Assembly (NCBI GenBank): GCA_001751225.1
Contig: MAXT01000081.1
Location: 1 to 22,844, forward strand
DNA: 22,844 nucleotides
Direction of reading: 5' to 3'
Source of the DNA: Desulfuromonadales bacterium C00003107
Lineage (GTDB): Bacteria > Desulfobacterota > Desulfuromonadia > Desulfuromonadales > Syntrophotaleaceae
Shown here: in pieces, positions 16,743-22,844 of the stretch
Layout of the letters: each line of letters begins with the position of its first letter
Position numbering within the stretch: the stretch's first letter is position 1
Made by a program: the position numbers and the translations under genes
The notes under the pieces: model-generated
Told to the model about the DNA's origin: nothing
The model's input: the letters and a program-made list of their open reading frames with translations, nothing else
Database searches by the model: none

Positions 16743-17762
16743 ATGGCAAGCAAGCTGATGACTCTCGGCGATTTGAAAAAGGCCTTCAAGGCACGGCAGT
16801 TTCCAAGCTTATTGTTGCTTTATGGGGAGGAGCGCTTCTTTTTAGAAGAAACTCTGGAAGAATTATTGCAACTGACGGTTCCCAGCGAAAGTCGTGACTT
16901 CAATTACAATCTGTTCCATGGCAAATCGGCCCGCGGCGCCGAGATTTATGACAGCGCCCGTACCTTTCCTGTCTTCAGTGCCCTGCGGTTGGTGGTGGTA
17001 CGGGACGCCCATTTGCTACCTGCCGCCGAACTAGAGCAGTTGTTGCCCTATTTGCAGGATCCGGTGGCCGAAACAGTGCTGGTGCTAACTGCGGACAAGG
17101 TCGATGGACGGCGCAAATTTTACCAGCAGTTTAAAAAACGCGGTAATTTGGTCGAATTCAAGAAATATTATGAAAATCAGATTCCAGGTTTTATCCGGGA
17201 TCGAGCTATGTCGAGGGGGGTGGCCTTTGCCGAAGAGGCAATGGCGCTATTTTGCCGAAGGGTCGGCAGTAATCTGCAGGAAATCGTCGGTGAACTTGAG
17301 AAACTGGCTACCTACCTCGGTGAACGCACACTGGTCGATGTTGACGATGTTCGGGCGATCGTTTCTGACACGCACATCGACAGTGTCTTTGAATTGACCG
17401 ATGCTATAGGCCGGCAGAACTCATCGCGAGCTCTGTCGCTGCTTAACCGACTGCTGGCAGATGGGACGGCGCCTCTGGTAGTATTGGCAATGATGGTCCG
17501 ACATTTTCGCCAGATGTGGAAAGCTCGCTATCTACTCGATCAGCGCGTCGGAAATAAGGAGGTCGCCCGTGGGGTTGGAATCAATCCCTATTTTCTTGAT
17601 GGCTTGCTGCAGCAGGTCCGGGTCTTTCCAGCATCGCACTATCAAGGGATTTTTGAGCAGTTGCTTGAAGTCGATCTGGCTCTAAAGTCGAGCGGAGCCA
17701 ACGCCTCTGCCCTTCTGCAAGGGTTGGTTCTGAGGATTTGTCAAACAGAACGTTCTGTATAA
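16743..17762 (+). CDS. holA: DNA polymerase III delta subunit
   Basis: Delta is the wrench subunit of the clamp loader that opens the beta clamp. The 339-residue protein has the family layout. An N-terminal AAA+-like region (LLLLYGEERFFLEETL at 22-37, DSARTFPVFSALRLVVVRD at about 70-88) has no functional Walker A motif, as expected for delta. A helical lid region follows, then the C-terminal collar domain (LLADGTAPLVVLAMMVRHFRQMW around 237-259). The ribosome site is poor (GAG nine bases upstream), which fits translational coupling to lptE seven bases earlier. Together with holB at 4831-5799, the window carries both delta and delta'. The stop is directly followed by a bidirectional terminator. 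Confidence 0.94.
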   Translation: MASKLMTLGDLKKAFKARQFPSLLLLYGEERFFLEETLEELLQLTVPSESRDFNYNLFHGKSARGAEIYDSARTFPVFSALRLVVVRDAHLLPAAELEQLLPYLQDPVAETVLVLTADKVDGRRKFYQQFKKRGNLVEFKKYYENQIPGFIRDRAMSRGVAFAEEAMALFCRRVGSNLQEIVGELEKLATYLGERTLVDVDDVRAIVSDTHIDSVFELTDAIGRQNSSRALSLLNRLLADGTAPLVVLAMMVRHFRQMWKARYLLDQRVGNKEVARGVGINPYFLDGLLQQVRVFPASHYQGIFEQLLEVDLALKSSGANASALLQGLVLRICQTERSV

Positions 17763-17764
17763 AA

Positions 17765-17797
17765 AAAGGGGCTGCAATGCAGCCCCTTTCTGTATTT
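17765..17797. terminator. Bidirectional terminator between holA and rpsT
   Basis: An 11-bp perfect stem (17765-17775 with 17779-17789) has a 3-base loop AAT. On the plus strand it is followed by CTGTATTTTT. On the minus strand it is followed by a run of seven or more Us (the A-run at 17761-17767), so it ends both the leuS-lptE-holA transcript and the convergent rpsT transcript. Confidence 0.9.
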
Positions 17798-17815
17798 TTC
17801 GCTAACCTTGTTCGA

Positions 17816-18079
17816 TCAGGCCAGAGTGTTGACCAATTTGTTCAGGCGCGAGATCTTGCGGCTGGCAGTGGATTGGTGGATGATTCCTTTGGTAGCCGCT
17901 TTGTCAATGTAGGGAACGGCACGGTTCAGAGCGGTTTGGGCTGTCTCTTTTTCACTGTTGGCAACGGCCGTACGGACCTGCTTAACGAAGGTGCGCATGG
18001 TGGTGCGAATATGAGTGTTGCGGGCAGTACGGACAGCAGTTTGTTTATTTCGTTTGATTGCGGATTTGTGATTAGCCAA
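17816..18079 (-). CDS. rpsT: 30S ribosomal protein S20 (TTG start)
   Basis: S20 is a primary 16S rRNA-binding protein of the small subunit. The 87-residue, very basic protein has the normal length and the typical opening [12 protein letters not shown] and ending [22 protein letters not shown]. The start is TTG at 18077-18079, with GGAGG nine bases upstream. E. coli rpsT also starts with UUG, and that codon is part of its autogenous control, so the same may hold here. The gene is monocistronic, with a good promoter at 18143-18171 and a shared terminator downstream. Confidence 0.97.
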   Translation of the reverse strand: MANHKSAIKRNKQTAVRTARNTHIRTTMRTFVKQVRTAVANSEKETAQTALNRAVPYIDKAATKGIIHQSTASRKISRLNKLVNTLA

Positions 18080-18142
18080 TGTGGTTGTCCTCCAGTTTGA
18101 TAAATTGGTTCGCCAGCTGTGCTGGTGTGTTGAATTGAGCTA

Positions 18143-18171
18143 TTTATAGCATTTGCAGTAGTCATCGTCAA
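18143..18171 (-). promoter_or_regulatory. Sigma70-type promoter for rpsT
   Basis: On the minus strand, TTGACG (plus 18166-18171) is followed after exactly 17 bases by TATAAA (plus 18143-18148). Each box matches five of six consensus positions. The -10 ends 64 bases before the rpsT start codon, leaving a leader of roughly 55-60 bases. Confidence 0.75.
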
Positions 18172-18219
18172 GATAAGAAAATAACAATGCTGTCTATGTA
18201 ATGATCGTAAATTCAGTAG

Positions 18220-18248
18220 TTTAGACGAACATTGTGTTGAATTATAAT
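18220..18248 (+). promoter_or_regulatory. Promoter for murJ
   Basis: A perfect TATAAT at 18243-18248 is preceded, with 17 bases between, by TTTAGA (18220-18225, four of six). It lies 43 bases before the murJ start in the divergent rpsT-murJ gap. Confidence 0.55.
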
Positions 18249-18291
18249 ATTTTCATCACTTTGCTGATCGGTAGCGCAGGGGATTGAGCAT

Positions 18292-19872
18292 ATGTCGGAA
18301 AAAAGGCAGATATCGGCAGCGACAGCCGTCATGGGCGCAGCGACCGGCTTAAGTCGCATCGCTGGACTGGTGCGCGACATGGTGGTTGCAAGCCTATTTG
18401 GTGCTGGTTTTGGCACAGATGCTTTTTTCATGGCCTTTACCATACCCAATCTATTGAGGCGTTTCTTTGCCGAAGGCGCATTGACCGCTGCTTTTGTACC
18501 GACATTTTCCAAGGTTTTCCATAAGCAGGGGGCGGACGAAGCACGCCGTGTCGCAAATATATGCTGGACTTTGTTGTTGTTAGTTATGGCAGCTGTAACG
18601 CTGCTGGGGATTTGGGCGTCACCAGTTATTGTGCGAGCAATTGGGGCCGGTTATGGAGCTGTGGCTGGTAAACTGGTGCTGACAGACTTTCTTAACCGAT
18701 TGATGTTTCCCTATATCTTTTTTGTCAGCCTTTTGGCCTTGATCACGGGCATTCTAAATGTACTTGGACACTATTTTTTCCCGTCCTTTTCCACGGTATT
18801 ATTAAATATCAGTATGATCGTTTGCGCCGTGTTGCTGGCACCGCTTTTTCCTCTACAACCTATTGTCGCCCTGGCCATTGGGGTTTTGGTCGGTGGTCTG
18901 CTGCAGTTGGTCATTCAGTTTCCCGTACTGCGCAGCAAGGGGATTCGCCTTCGCTTAGATTTTAATTTTAGGCACCCGGCGGTTATAAGGGTAGCCCGAT
19001 TGATGCTGCCCGGTCTGGCCGGAGTGGCCATATATCAAATTAATGTTGTGGTTTCCCGTTTGCTCGCATCTTTTCTCCCTGAGGGAAGCGTGTCCTATCT
19101 CTATTACGGTCAGCGCCTATTCGAATTACCTCAGGGGATATTTGTTGTCTCCCTGGCCCAGGCCGTCTTGCCGGCCATGAGTCGACAGGCGGCAGACGGT
19201 GATAGTGCAGGGCTAAAAGAGTCGCTCCGTTTCTCTTTGGTGCTGATCACCATCGTCACATTGCCCGCTGCGGCCGGCCTCATAGTTTGTGCCGTACCAG
19301 TATACAGCTTGTTTTTTATGCGAGGCGCCTTCAATTATCAGGATGTCTCGCAGACTGCCATGGCCCTGTGCGCTTATGCTCCCGGCTTGCTGTTCGTCGG
19401 CGTGAGTCGTATTCTGGTGCCGACCTTTTATGCTCTGCAGGATACCCGTACCCCGGTCTTGGTTTCCTTCTGGACCTTGGTTGTGAATGCCTTGCTCGGG
19501 TTATTGCTCATGGGGCCATTACGCCATGTAGGGCTGGCCTTGGCCCTGAGTCTGTCGTCAGTGTGCAATTGTGTGCTGCTTGGTTGGTTCCTGCGACGCA
19601 AAATTGGTCCATGGGGTTTTGTCGCTATCGGCGGTTCGCTGCTAAGGGCGTTGCCGGCCACGCTGGCCATGGCCGCCGTAGCCTGGCTGATACTACAGTC
19701 CGTCGATTGGCAGACAGGTGGATGGTCATTCGCCAAGCTGTTAGCTCTGGGAGGCGCTGTCGGTGCAGGAATGGTGATTTATTGTGGAGTTTGTCTTTTA
19801 TGTGGCGTCACGGAAATCCGTGATGGGTTGCGATTGGTCGGGCGCAAGTTCGGTTTCGTCGGGAAAGTCTAA
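18292..19872 (+). CDS. murJ: Lipid II flippase MurJ
   Basis: MurJ flips the peptidoglycan precursor lipid II across the inner membrane. The 526-residue protein is almost entirely hydrophobic, consistent with about 14 membrane helices. It carries the family's N-terminal sequence around residues 17-70: LSRIAGLVRDMVVA, FGTDAFFMAFTIPNLLRR and FAEGALTAAFVPTFSK. The ATG at 18292 has AGGGGA eight bases upstream. The gene has its own promoter with a perfect -10 and is divergent from rpsT. Its end is followed by 270 bases before the tRNA gene, where only a weak terminator candidate is seen. Confidence 0.96.
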   Translation: MSEKRQISAATAVMGAATGLSRIAGLVRDMVVASLFGAGFGTDAFFMAFTIPNLLRRFFAEGALTAAFVPTFSKVFHKQGADEARRVANICWTLLLLVMAAVTLLGIWASPVIVRAIGAGYGAVAGKLVLTDFLNRLMFPYIFFVSLLALITGILNVLGHYFFPSFSTVLLNISMIVCAVLLAPLFPLQPIVALAIGVLVGGLLQLVIQFPVLRSKGIRLRLDFNFRHPAVIRVARLMLPGLAGVAIYQINVVVSRLLASFLPEGSVSYLYYGQRLFELPQGIFVVSLAQAVLPAMSRQAADGDSAGLKESLRFSLVLITIVTLPAAAGLIVCAVPVYSLFFMRGAFNYQDVSQTAMALCAYAPGLLFVGVSRILVPTFYALQDTRTPVLVSFWTLVVNALLGLLLMGPLRHVGLALALSLSSVCNCVLLGWFLRRKIGPWGFVAIGGSLLRALPATLAMAAVAWLILQSVDWQTGGWSFAKLLALGGAVGAGMVIYCGVCLLCGVTEIRDGLRLVGRKFGFVGKV

Positions 19873-19987
19873 TAACCTCTTGGTCGTATATCCGGTGCTT
19901 TGGGTTTTACCCTTTTGAGTTATTGCGAGTTGACGGTAGGGGAGGCTATATTTTTCCCCGGTAATTTCTTTCTCCATTATCTAGACC

Positions 19988-20006
19988 GGGGGGCTCCCCA
20001 CTTTTT
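19988..20006 (+). terminator. Possible weak terminator after murJ
   Basis: GGGG (19988-19991) and CCCC (19996-19999) can form a 4-bp stem with loop GGCT, followed by AC and TTTTT (20002-20006). The stem is short and 115 bases from the murJ stop. The rest of the 19873-20092 gap shows no gene; a GGGGA...TCCCC repeat near 19937-19960 is another weak structure. Confidence 0.3.
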
Positions 20007-20092
20007 CCAACACAGTTAACGGGCTGTTTCTCTCGTCACTGCGACTATCGCTGACGGCTTTGGAAAAAAATAGCGCCGCATACTGAAAGAGC

Positions 20093-20122
20093 TTGACATG
20101 ACTGGGGTTACTTCGGTATAAA
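20093..20122 (+). promoter_or_regulatory. Strong promoter for tRNA-Val (and probably thrS-infC-rpmI)
   Basis: A perfect TTGACA (20093-20098) is followed after 18 bases by TATAAA (20117-20122, five of six). The mature tRNA begins 21 bases after the -10. No other promoter is apparent before thrS. Confidence 0.75.
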
Positions 20123-20142
20123 TTGCCTCGTTGTTGGGACAT

Positions 20143-20217
20143 AGGCGCGTAGCTCAGTGGGAGAGCACTACACTGACACTGTAGGGGTCGGCGGTTCAAT
20201 CCCGCCCGCGCCTACCA
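20143..20217 (+). tRNA. tRNA-Val (anticodon GAC), CCA encoded
   Basis: A full cloverleaf can be drawn. A 7-bp acceptor stem pairs AGGCGCG (20143-20149) with CGCGCCT (20207-20213). The D arm is GCTC/GAGC, and the anticodon stem CTACA/TGTAG has loop CTGACAC and anticodon GAC, which reads GUC valine codons. The T arm is GGCGG-TTCAATC-CCGCC, and A73 and CCA are encoded at 20214-20217. It sits between a strong promoter and a terminator-like hairpin upstream of thrS. No integrase or attachment-site duplication is nearby. Confidence 0.97.
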
Positions 20218-20246
20218 ACATCTACAAACGACGACTCGCACCGATC

Positions 20247-20271
20247 GAGGCATCTCCGGATGCCTCTTTTT
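20247..20271 (+). terminator. Intrinsic terminator between tRNA-Val and thrS
   Basis: A perfect 8-bp stem, GAGGCATC (20247-20254) with GATGCCTC (20259-20266), encloses a stable-type TCCG tetraloop and is followed by five Ts (20267-20271). It ends 22 bases before the thrS start. It probably trims the tRNA transcript, and thrS-infC would then depend on readthrough or an unseen promoter. Confidence 0.8.
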
Positions 20272-20293
20272 ATTCGTGGAGAAGACTATCGAT

Positions 20294-22204
20294 ATGCTGC
20301 GCGTAGAATTACCAGACGGCTCGGTTAAAGAGGTTCCCGTAGGAAGCACCGTAAAGGAAGTTGCTGAAGGAATCGGAGCCGGGTTGGCAAGGCAGGCCAT
20401 CGCCGGGAAAATTAACGGTCAGTTGACCGATTTGACCGCAGTTGTCGAAGATGGATGTCGGTTGGAGATTCTCACCCTTACTAGTTCTGAAGGGCTTGGG
20501 ATATATCGCCATACTGCGGCTCATCTTATGGCTCATGCAGTCAAAGACCTGTTTGGTAAAGACGTTCAGGTAACCATCGGGCCTTCCATAGAAAATGGCT
20601 TCTACTACGACTTTTACACGGAGACCCATACTTTCTCGCCCGACGACTTCGAGCGCATCGAGCAAAAGATGCAGGAGTTGGCCAAGGCCAATCAACCGAT
20701 AATCCGGCAGGAAGTCAGTCGCGACAGCGCTATTGAGTTGTTTCGCAGCCTTGGCGAAGATTACAAGGTGCGGCTTATTGAAGATCTGTCCGAACCGGTC
20801 GTTTCCCTTTACCGCCAGGGAGACTTTGTTGATCTCTGCCGCGGACCACATCTGCCCAGCACGGGCCGTATCAAAGCCTTTAAGCTGACCAGTGTGGCGG
20901 GTGCCTATTGGCGTGGCGATGAAAAGAACGCCATGTTGCAGCGTATCTATGCTACGGCTTTTCCGGACAAAAAACAGCTTAGATGTCATTTGGCTAAGCT
21001 GGAAGAAGCCCGCAAGCGTGATCATCGGCGGATTGGTAAGGAGTTAGATCTCTTTTCTTTTAGCGAAGAGGCTGGCGCCGGCCTGGTGCTCTGGCACCCT
21101 AAAGGGGCCATGCTGCGGACACTGCTTGAGGATTTTGAACGTAAGCAGCATCTAAAGCGGGGCTACGATCTGGTTCTCGGTCCGCAGATTCTAAAGACCG
21201 AACTGTGGCAAACCTCCGGGCATTACGAGAACTACCGTGAGAATATGTACTTTACCGAGGTAGACGGTCAGGGATACGGTCTCAAACCGATGAACTGTCT
21301 GGCTCATATGCTGATCTACAAGTCGCATATGCGCTCCTACCGCGATTTGCCGCTGCGCTATTTCGAACTTGGCACTGTGCACCGTCATGAAAAATCTGGT
21401 GTTCTGCACGGCTTGCTGCGGGTTCGGGGGTTTACTCAAGACGACGCCCATATTCTCTGTACTCCAGAACAGCTTGACGGTGAGATCAAGGGCGTGCTGC
21501 AATTTGTCCAGGACGTCATGGGTATTTTCGGCTTTGAATACGAGGTTGAAATCTCCACGCGCCCGGAAAAGTCGATCGGCAGTGACCAGGATTGGGAATT
21601 AGCTACTAACGCTCTGATGGGTTCTCTTAAAGATTCGGGGCTTGATTTTGAAATCAATGCCGGAGATGGCGCATTTTACGGGCCTAAGATCGACATCAAG
21701 CTCAAGGACGCTCTTGACAGGAAGTGGCAGTGTGCTACAATCCAGTGCGATTTTACATTGCCCGAGAGGTTTGACCTGAGCTATATCGGAGCCGATGGAG
21801 AAAAACACCGGCCGGTCATGTTGCATCGGGTTGTTCTTGGTGCCATTGAACGTTTTATCGGAGTGCTGATCGAGCATTACGCTGGGAACTTCCCTTTATG
21901 GATTTCCCCTGTTCAGGCAGTAATTGTTAATGTAACTGACAATCAGGCTGAATATTCCGAGCAGATCTGGCGCGAGCTGCGGGATGCCGGTATTCGGGTT
22001 GAGAAGGACCTGCGCAACGAAAAGCTGGGTTTCAAGATTCGCGAAGCTCAGATGGCCAAAGTTCCTTATATGCTGGTAATCGGCGATAACGAGATGGAGA
22101 GCGGAACTGTTGCTCCCCGTTACCGCACTGGCAAGAGTCTTGATCCCATGTCGGTTGCGGACTTTGTCCAGCATGTGCAGGACGAGTGTAGTCAATATCG
22201 TTAG
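20294..22204 (+). CDS. thrS: Threonyl-tRNA synthetase
   Basis: This class II synthetase charges tRNA-Thr and removes mischarged serine. Starting at the ATG at 20294 gives 636 residues: an N-terminal TGS domain (1-60, [10 protein letters not shown]), an editing domain with H73, H77, C182 and H186, and a catalytic core with zinc ligands C335, H386 and H511, followed by the anticodon-binding domain. The editing residues fall on the same numbers as in E. coli ThrRS, which supports this start over an in-frame GTG at 20276. GGAG lies 12 bases upstream, which is long. The leader contains a terminator hairpin. The TAG stop overlaps the Shine-Dalgarno of infC, so the two are translationally close. The order thrS-infC-rpmI is the classical one. 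Confidence 0.97.
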   Translation: MLRVELPDGSVKEVPVGSTVKEVAEGIGAGLARQAIAGKINGQLTDLTAVVEDGCRLEILTLTSSEGLGIYRHTAAHLMAHAVKDLFGKDVQVTIGPSIENGFYYDFYTETHTFSPDDFERIEQKMQELAKANQPIIRQEVSRDSAIELFRSLGEDYKVRLIEDLSEPVVSLYRQGDFVDLCRGPHLPSTGRIKAFKLTSVAGAYWRGDEKNAMLQRIYATAFPDKKQLRCHLAKLEEARKRDHRRIGKELDLFSFSEEAGAGLVLWHPKGAMLRTLLEDFERKQHLKRGYDLVLGPQILKTELWQTSGHYENYRENMYFTEVDGQGYGLKPMNCLAHMLIYKSHMRSYRDLPLRYFELGTVHRHEKSGVLHGLLRVRGFTQDDAHILCTPEQLDGEIKGVLQFVQDVMGIFGFEYEVEISTRPEKSIGSDQDWELATNALMGSLKDSGLDFEINAGDGAFYGPKIDIKLKDALDRKWQCATIQCDFTLPERFDLSYIGADGEKHRPVMLHRVVLGAIERFIGVLIEHYAGNFPLWISPVQAVIVNVTDNQAEYSEQIWRELRDAGIRVEKDLRNEKLGFKIREAQMAKVPYMLVIGDNEMESGTVAPRYRTGKSLDPMSVADFVQHVQDECSQYR

Positions 22205-22218
22205 GAGGTGTCACCATA
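22203..22218 (+). promoter_or_regulatory. Shine-Dalgarno and ATA start of infC
   Basis: AGGAGGTG at 22203-22210 lies at ideal distance (seven bases from GGAGG) before ATA at 22216-22218, which opens a frame matching the IF-3 N-terminus. No ATG, GTG or TTG is present between this site and codon 26 in that frame, so the ATA is the only start that gives a full-length protein. Confidence 0.85.
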
Positions 22219-22728
22219 GCTAAGCAAGAGACACGCATAAATCGTGATATCCGTGCCCGACAAGTTCGGGTTGTTGATGATGAGGGGGAATTGCTCGGTA
22301 TTCTTACCGTTCCCGAAGCCCTTGCTGTTGCCGACGAACATGGTCTCGACCTCGTCGAGGTTTCGCCCAATGCCGATCCGCCGGTATGTCGCATTATGGA
22401 CTACGGCAAGTACAAGTATCAGGCAAGCAAGCGGGCAGCCGAGGCAAAGAAGAAGTCAGCCAAGGTTGAGGTCAAAGAAGTCAAGATGCGACCTAAGACT
22501 GAGGAACATGACTTCCAAGTCAAGTTGCGCAATGCCCGTCGTTTTCTTGATGATGGCAACCGCGTCAAGGTGACAGTGATGTTTCGTGGCCGGGAGGTTA
22601 CTCATCCCGAGTTTGGCCGTAGGTTGATGGAGAAACTTGCTACGCAGGTAGCTGACATCGCTGTGGTGGAAATGCACCCACGAATGGCTGGTCGTTTTAT
22701 GACTATGGTGGTGGCACCTAAAAAATAA
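22216..22728 (+). CDS. infC: Translation initiation factor IF-3 (ATA start)
   Basis: IF-3 keeps ribosomal subunits apart and checks start codon-tRNA pairing. From the ATA at 22216 the protein is 170 residues: the N-terminal domain (AKQETRINRDIRARQVRVV, then LGILTVPEALAVADEHGLDLVEVSPNADPPVCRIMDYGKYKYQ), a Lys-rich linker (about 75-95), and the C-terminal domain (KMRPKTEEHDF, FLDDGNRVKVTVMFRGRE, ending MVVAPKK). A first conventional start (TTG at 22291) would delete 25 conserved N-terminal residues. E. coli infC uses AUU, and IF-3 represses its own mRNA by rejecting that codon. An AUA here suggests the same autoregulation. The Shine-Dalgarno overlaps the thrS stop. Confidence 0.95.
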   Translation: MAKQETRINRDIRARQVRVVDDEGELLGILTVPEALAVADEHGLDLVEVSPNADPPVCRIMDYGKYKYQASKRAAEAKKKSAKVEVKEVKMRPKTEEHDFQVKLRNARRFLDDGNRVKVTVMFRGREVTHPEFGRRLMEKLATQVADIAVVEMHPRMAGRFMTMVVAPKK

Positions 22729-22821
22729 ACGATTAACGGTCTTTGTCGCAATCGTAAGGCGCGGAAGCGACTATAGCAATACAGTCCGTTGTCGATAGCA
22801 AACGTTCAAGGAGATGTACTC

Positions 22822-22844
22822 ATGCCAAAAATTAAAACTAATCG
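22822..22844 (+). CDS. rpmI: 50S ribosomal protein L35, 5' end (partial)
   Basis: An ATG at 22822 with AAGGAG (22808-22813) eight bases upstream opens MPKIKTNR, the typical L35 N-terminus, and the frame runs off the window. It follows infC after 93 bases, as in the widespread infC-rpmI-rplT operon, so rplT is expected just beyond the edge. The 93-base leader can form nested short stems (see findings). Confidence 0.85.

Noticed and set aside
19287..19823. 178-codon plus-strand open frame within murJ in another frame
   Set aside because: MurJ is intact and well conserved across this stretch; the alternative frame has Cys/Arg-rich shadow composition.
20143..20217. tRNA-Val as a possible integration site for a mobile element
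   Set aside because: No integrase, no repeated tRNA 3' end and only core genes on both sides.
20309..21025. 238-codon minus-strand open frame inside thrS
   Set aside because: It lies fully antisense to conserved ThrRS sequence and matches no family.

Overview
This window is almost entirely core, housekeeping chromosome from a Gram-negative anaerobe-type delta-proteobacterium. The gene content and style best suggest Desulfuromonadia (Pelobacter/Syntrophotalea, Desulfuromonas or Geobacter relatives). That placement is an inference from three things: a TatD-radical SAM fusion, a DUF4388-receiver protein, and an Elp3-like radical SAM gene between rnc and era. The presence of lptE indicates an outer membrane with LPS. 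No mobile element, CRISPR array, prophage or obvious accessory island was seen.

Layout. (1) Positions 1-682: the 3' end of an unrecognised gene, a very strong terminator, and a small PilZ-domain gene. (2) Positions 715-6446, minus strand: one tight operon read as tmk - holB - ricT - metG - tatD/radical SAM, driven by a good promoter at 6477-6505. (3) Positions 6619-12292, plus strand: rnc - Elp3-like radical SAM - era - der - DUF4388/receiver/GAF-like protein, started by a divergent promoter next to the tmk promoter. (4) Positions 12599-13497: a stand-alone receiver-domain response regulator and infA (IF1), separated by two stretches of about 310 bases without a convincing gene. (5) Positions 13671-17762: leuS - lptE - holA, closed by a bidirectional terminator shared with the convergent rpsT. 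(6) Positions 17816-19872: rpsT (minus) and murJ (plus), divergent, each with a recognisable promoter. (7) Positions 20093-22844: a strong promoter, tRNA-Val(GAC), a terminator-like hairpin, then thrS - infC - rpmI (cut by the window edge).

How the genes work together. Most products serve translation (MetRS, LeuRS, ThrRS, IF1, IF3, S20, L35, tRNA-Val), ribosome assembly and RNA processing (Era, Der, RNase III), replication (thymidylate kinase, polymerase III delta and delta'), or envelope building (LptE, MurJ). The signalling genes are a PilZ protein, a DUF4388-receiver protein and a single-domain response regulator.

The most noteworthy signals are modest: an ATA start codon for infC with an ideal Shine-Dalgarno; TTG starts for rnc, infA and rpsT; an Asp-to-Asn change at a metal-site position of RNase III; the TatD-radical SAM fusion at the end of a tmk-holB-ricT-metG operon whose order resembles Bacillus; and a hairpin terminator standing between the only visible promoter and thrS-infC. 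I did not find a convincing new multi-gene system here.
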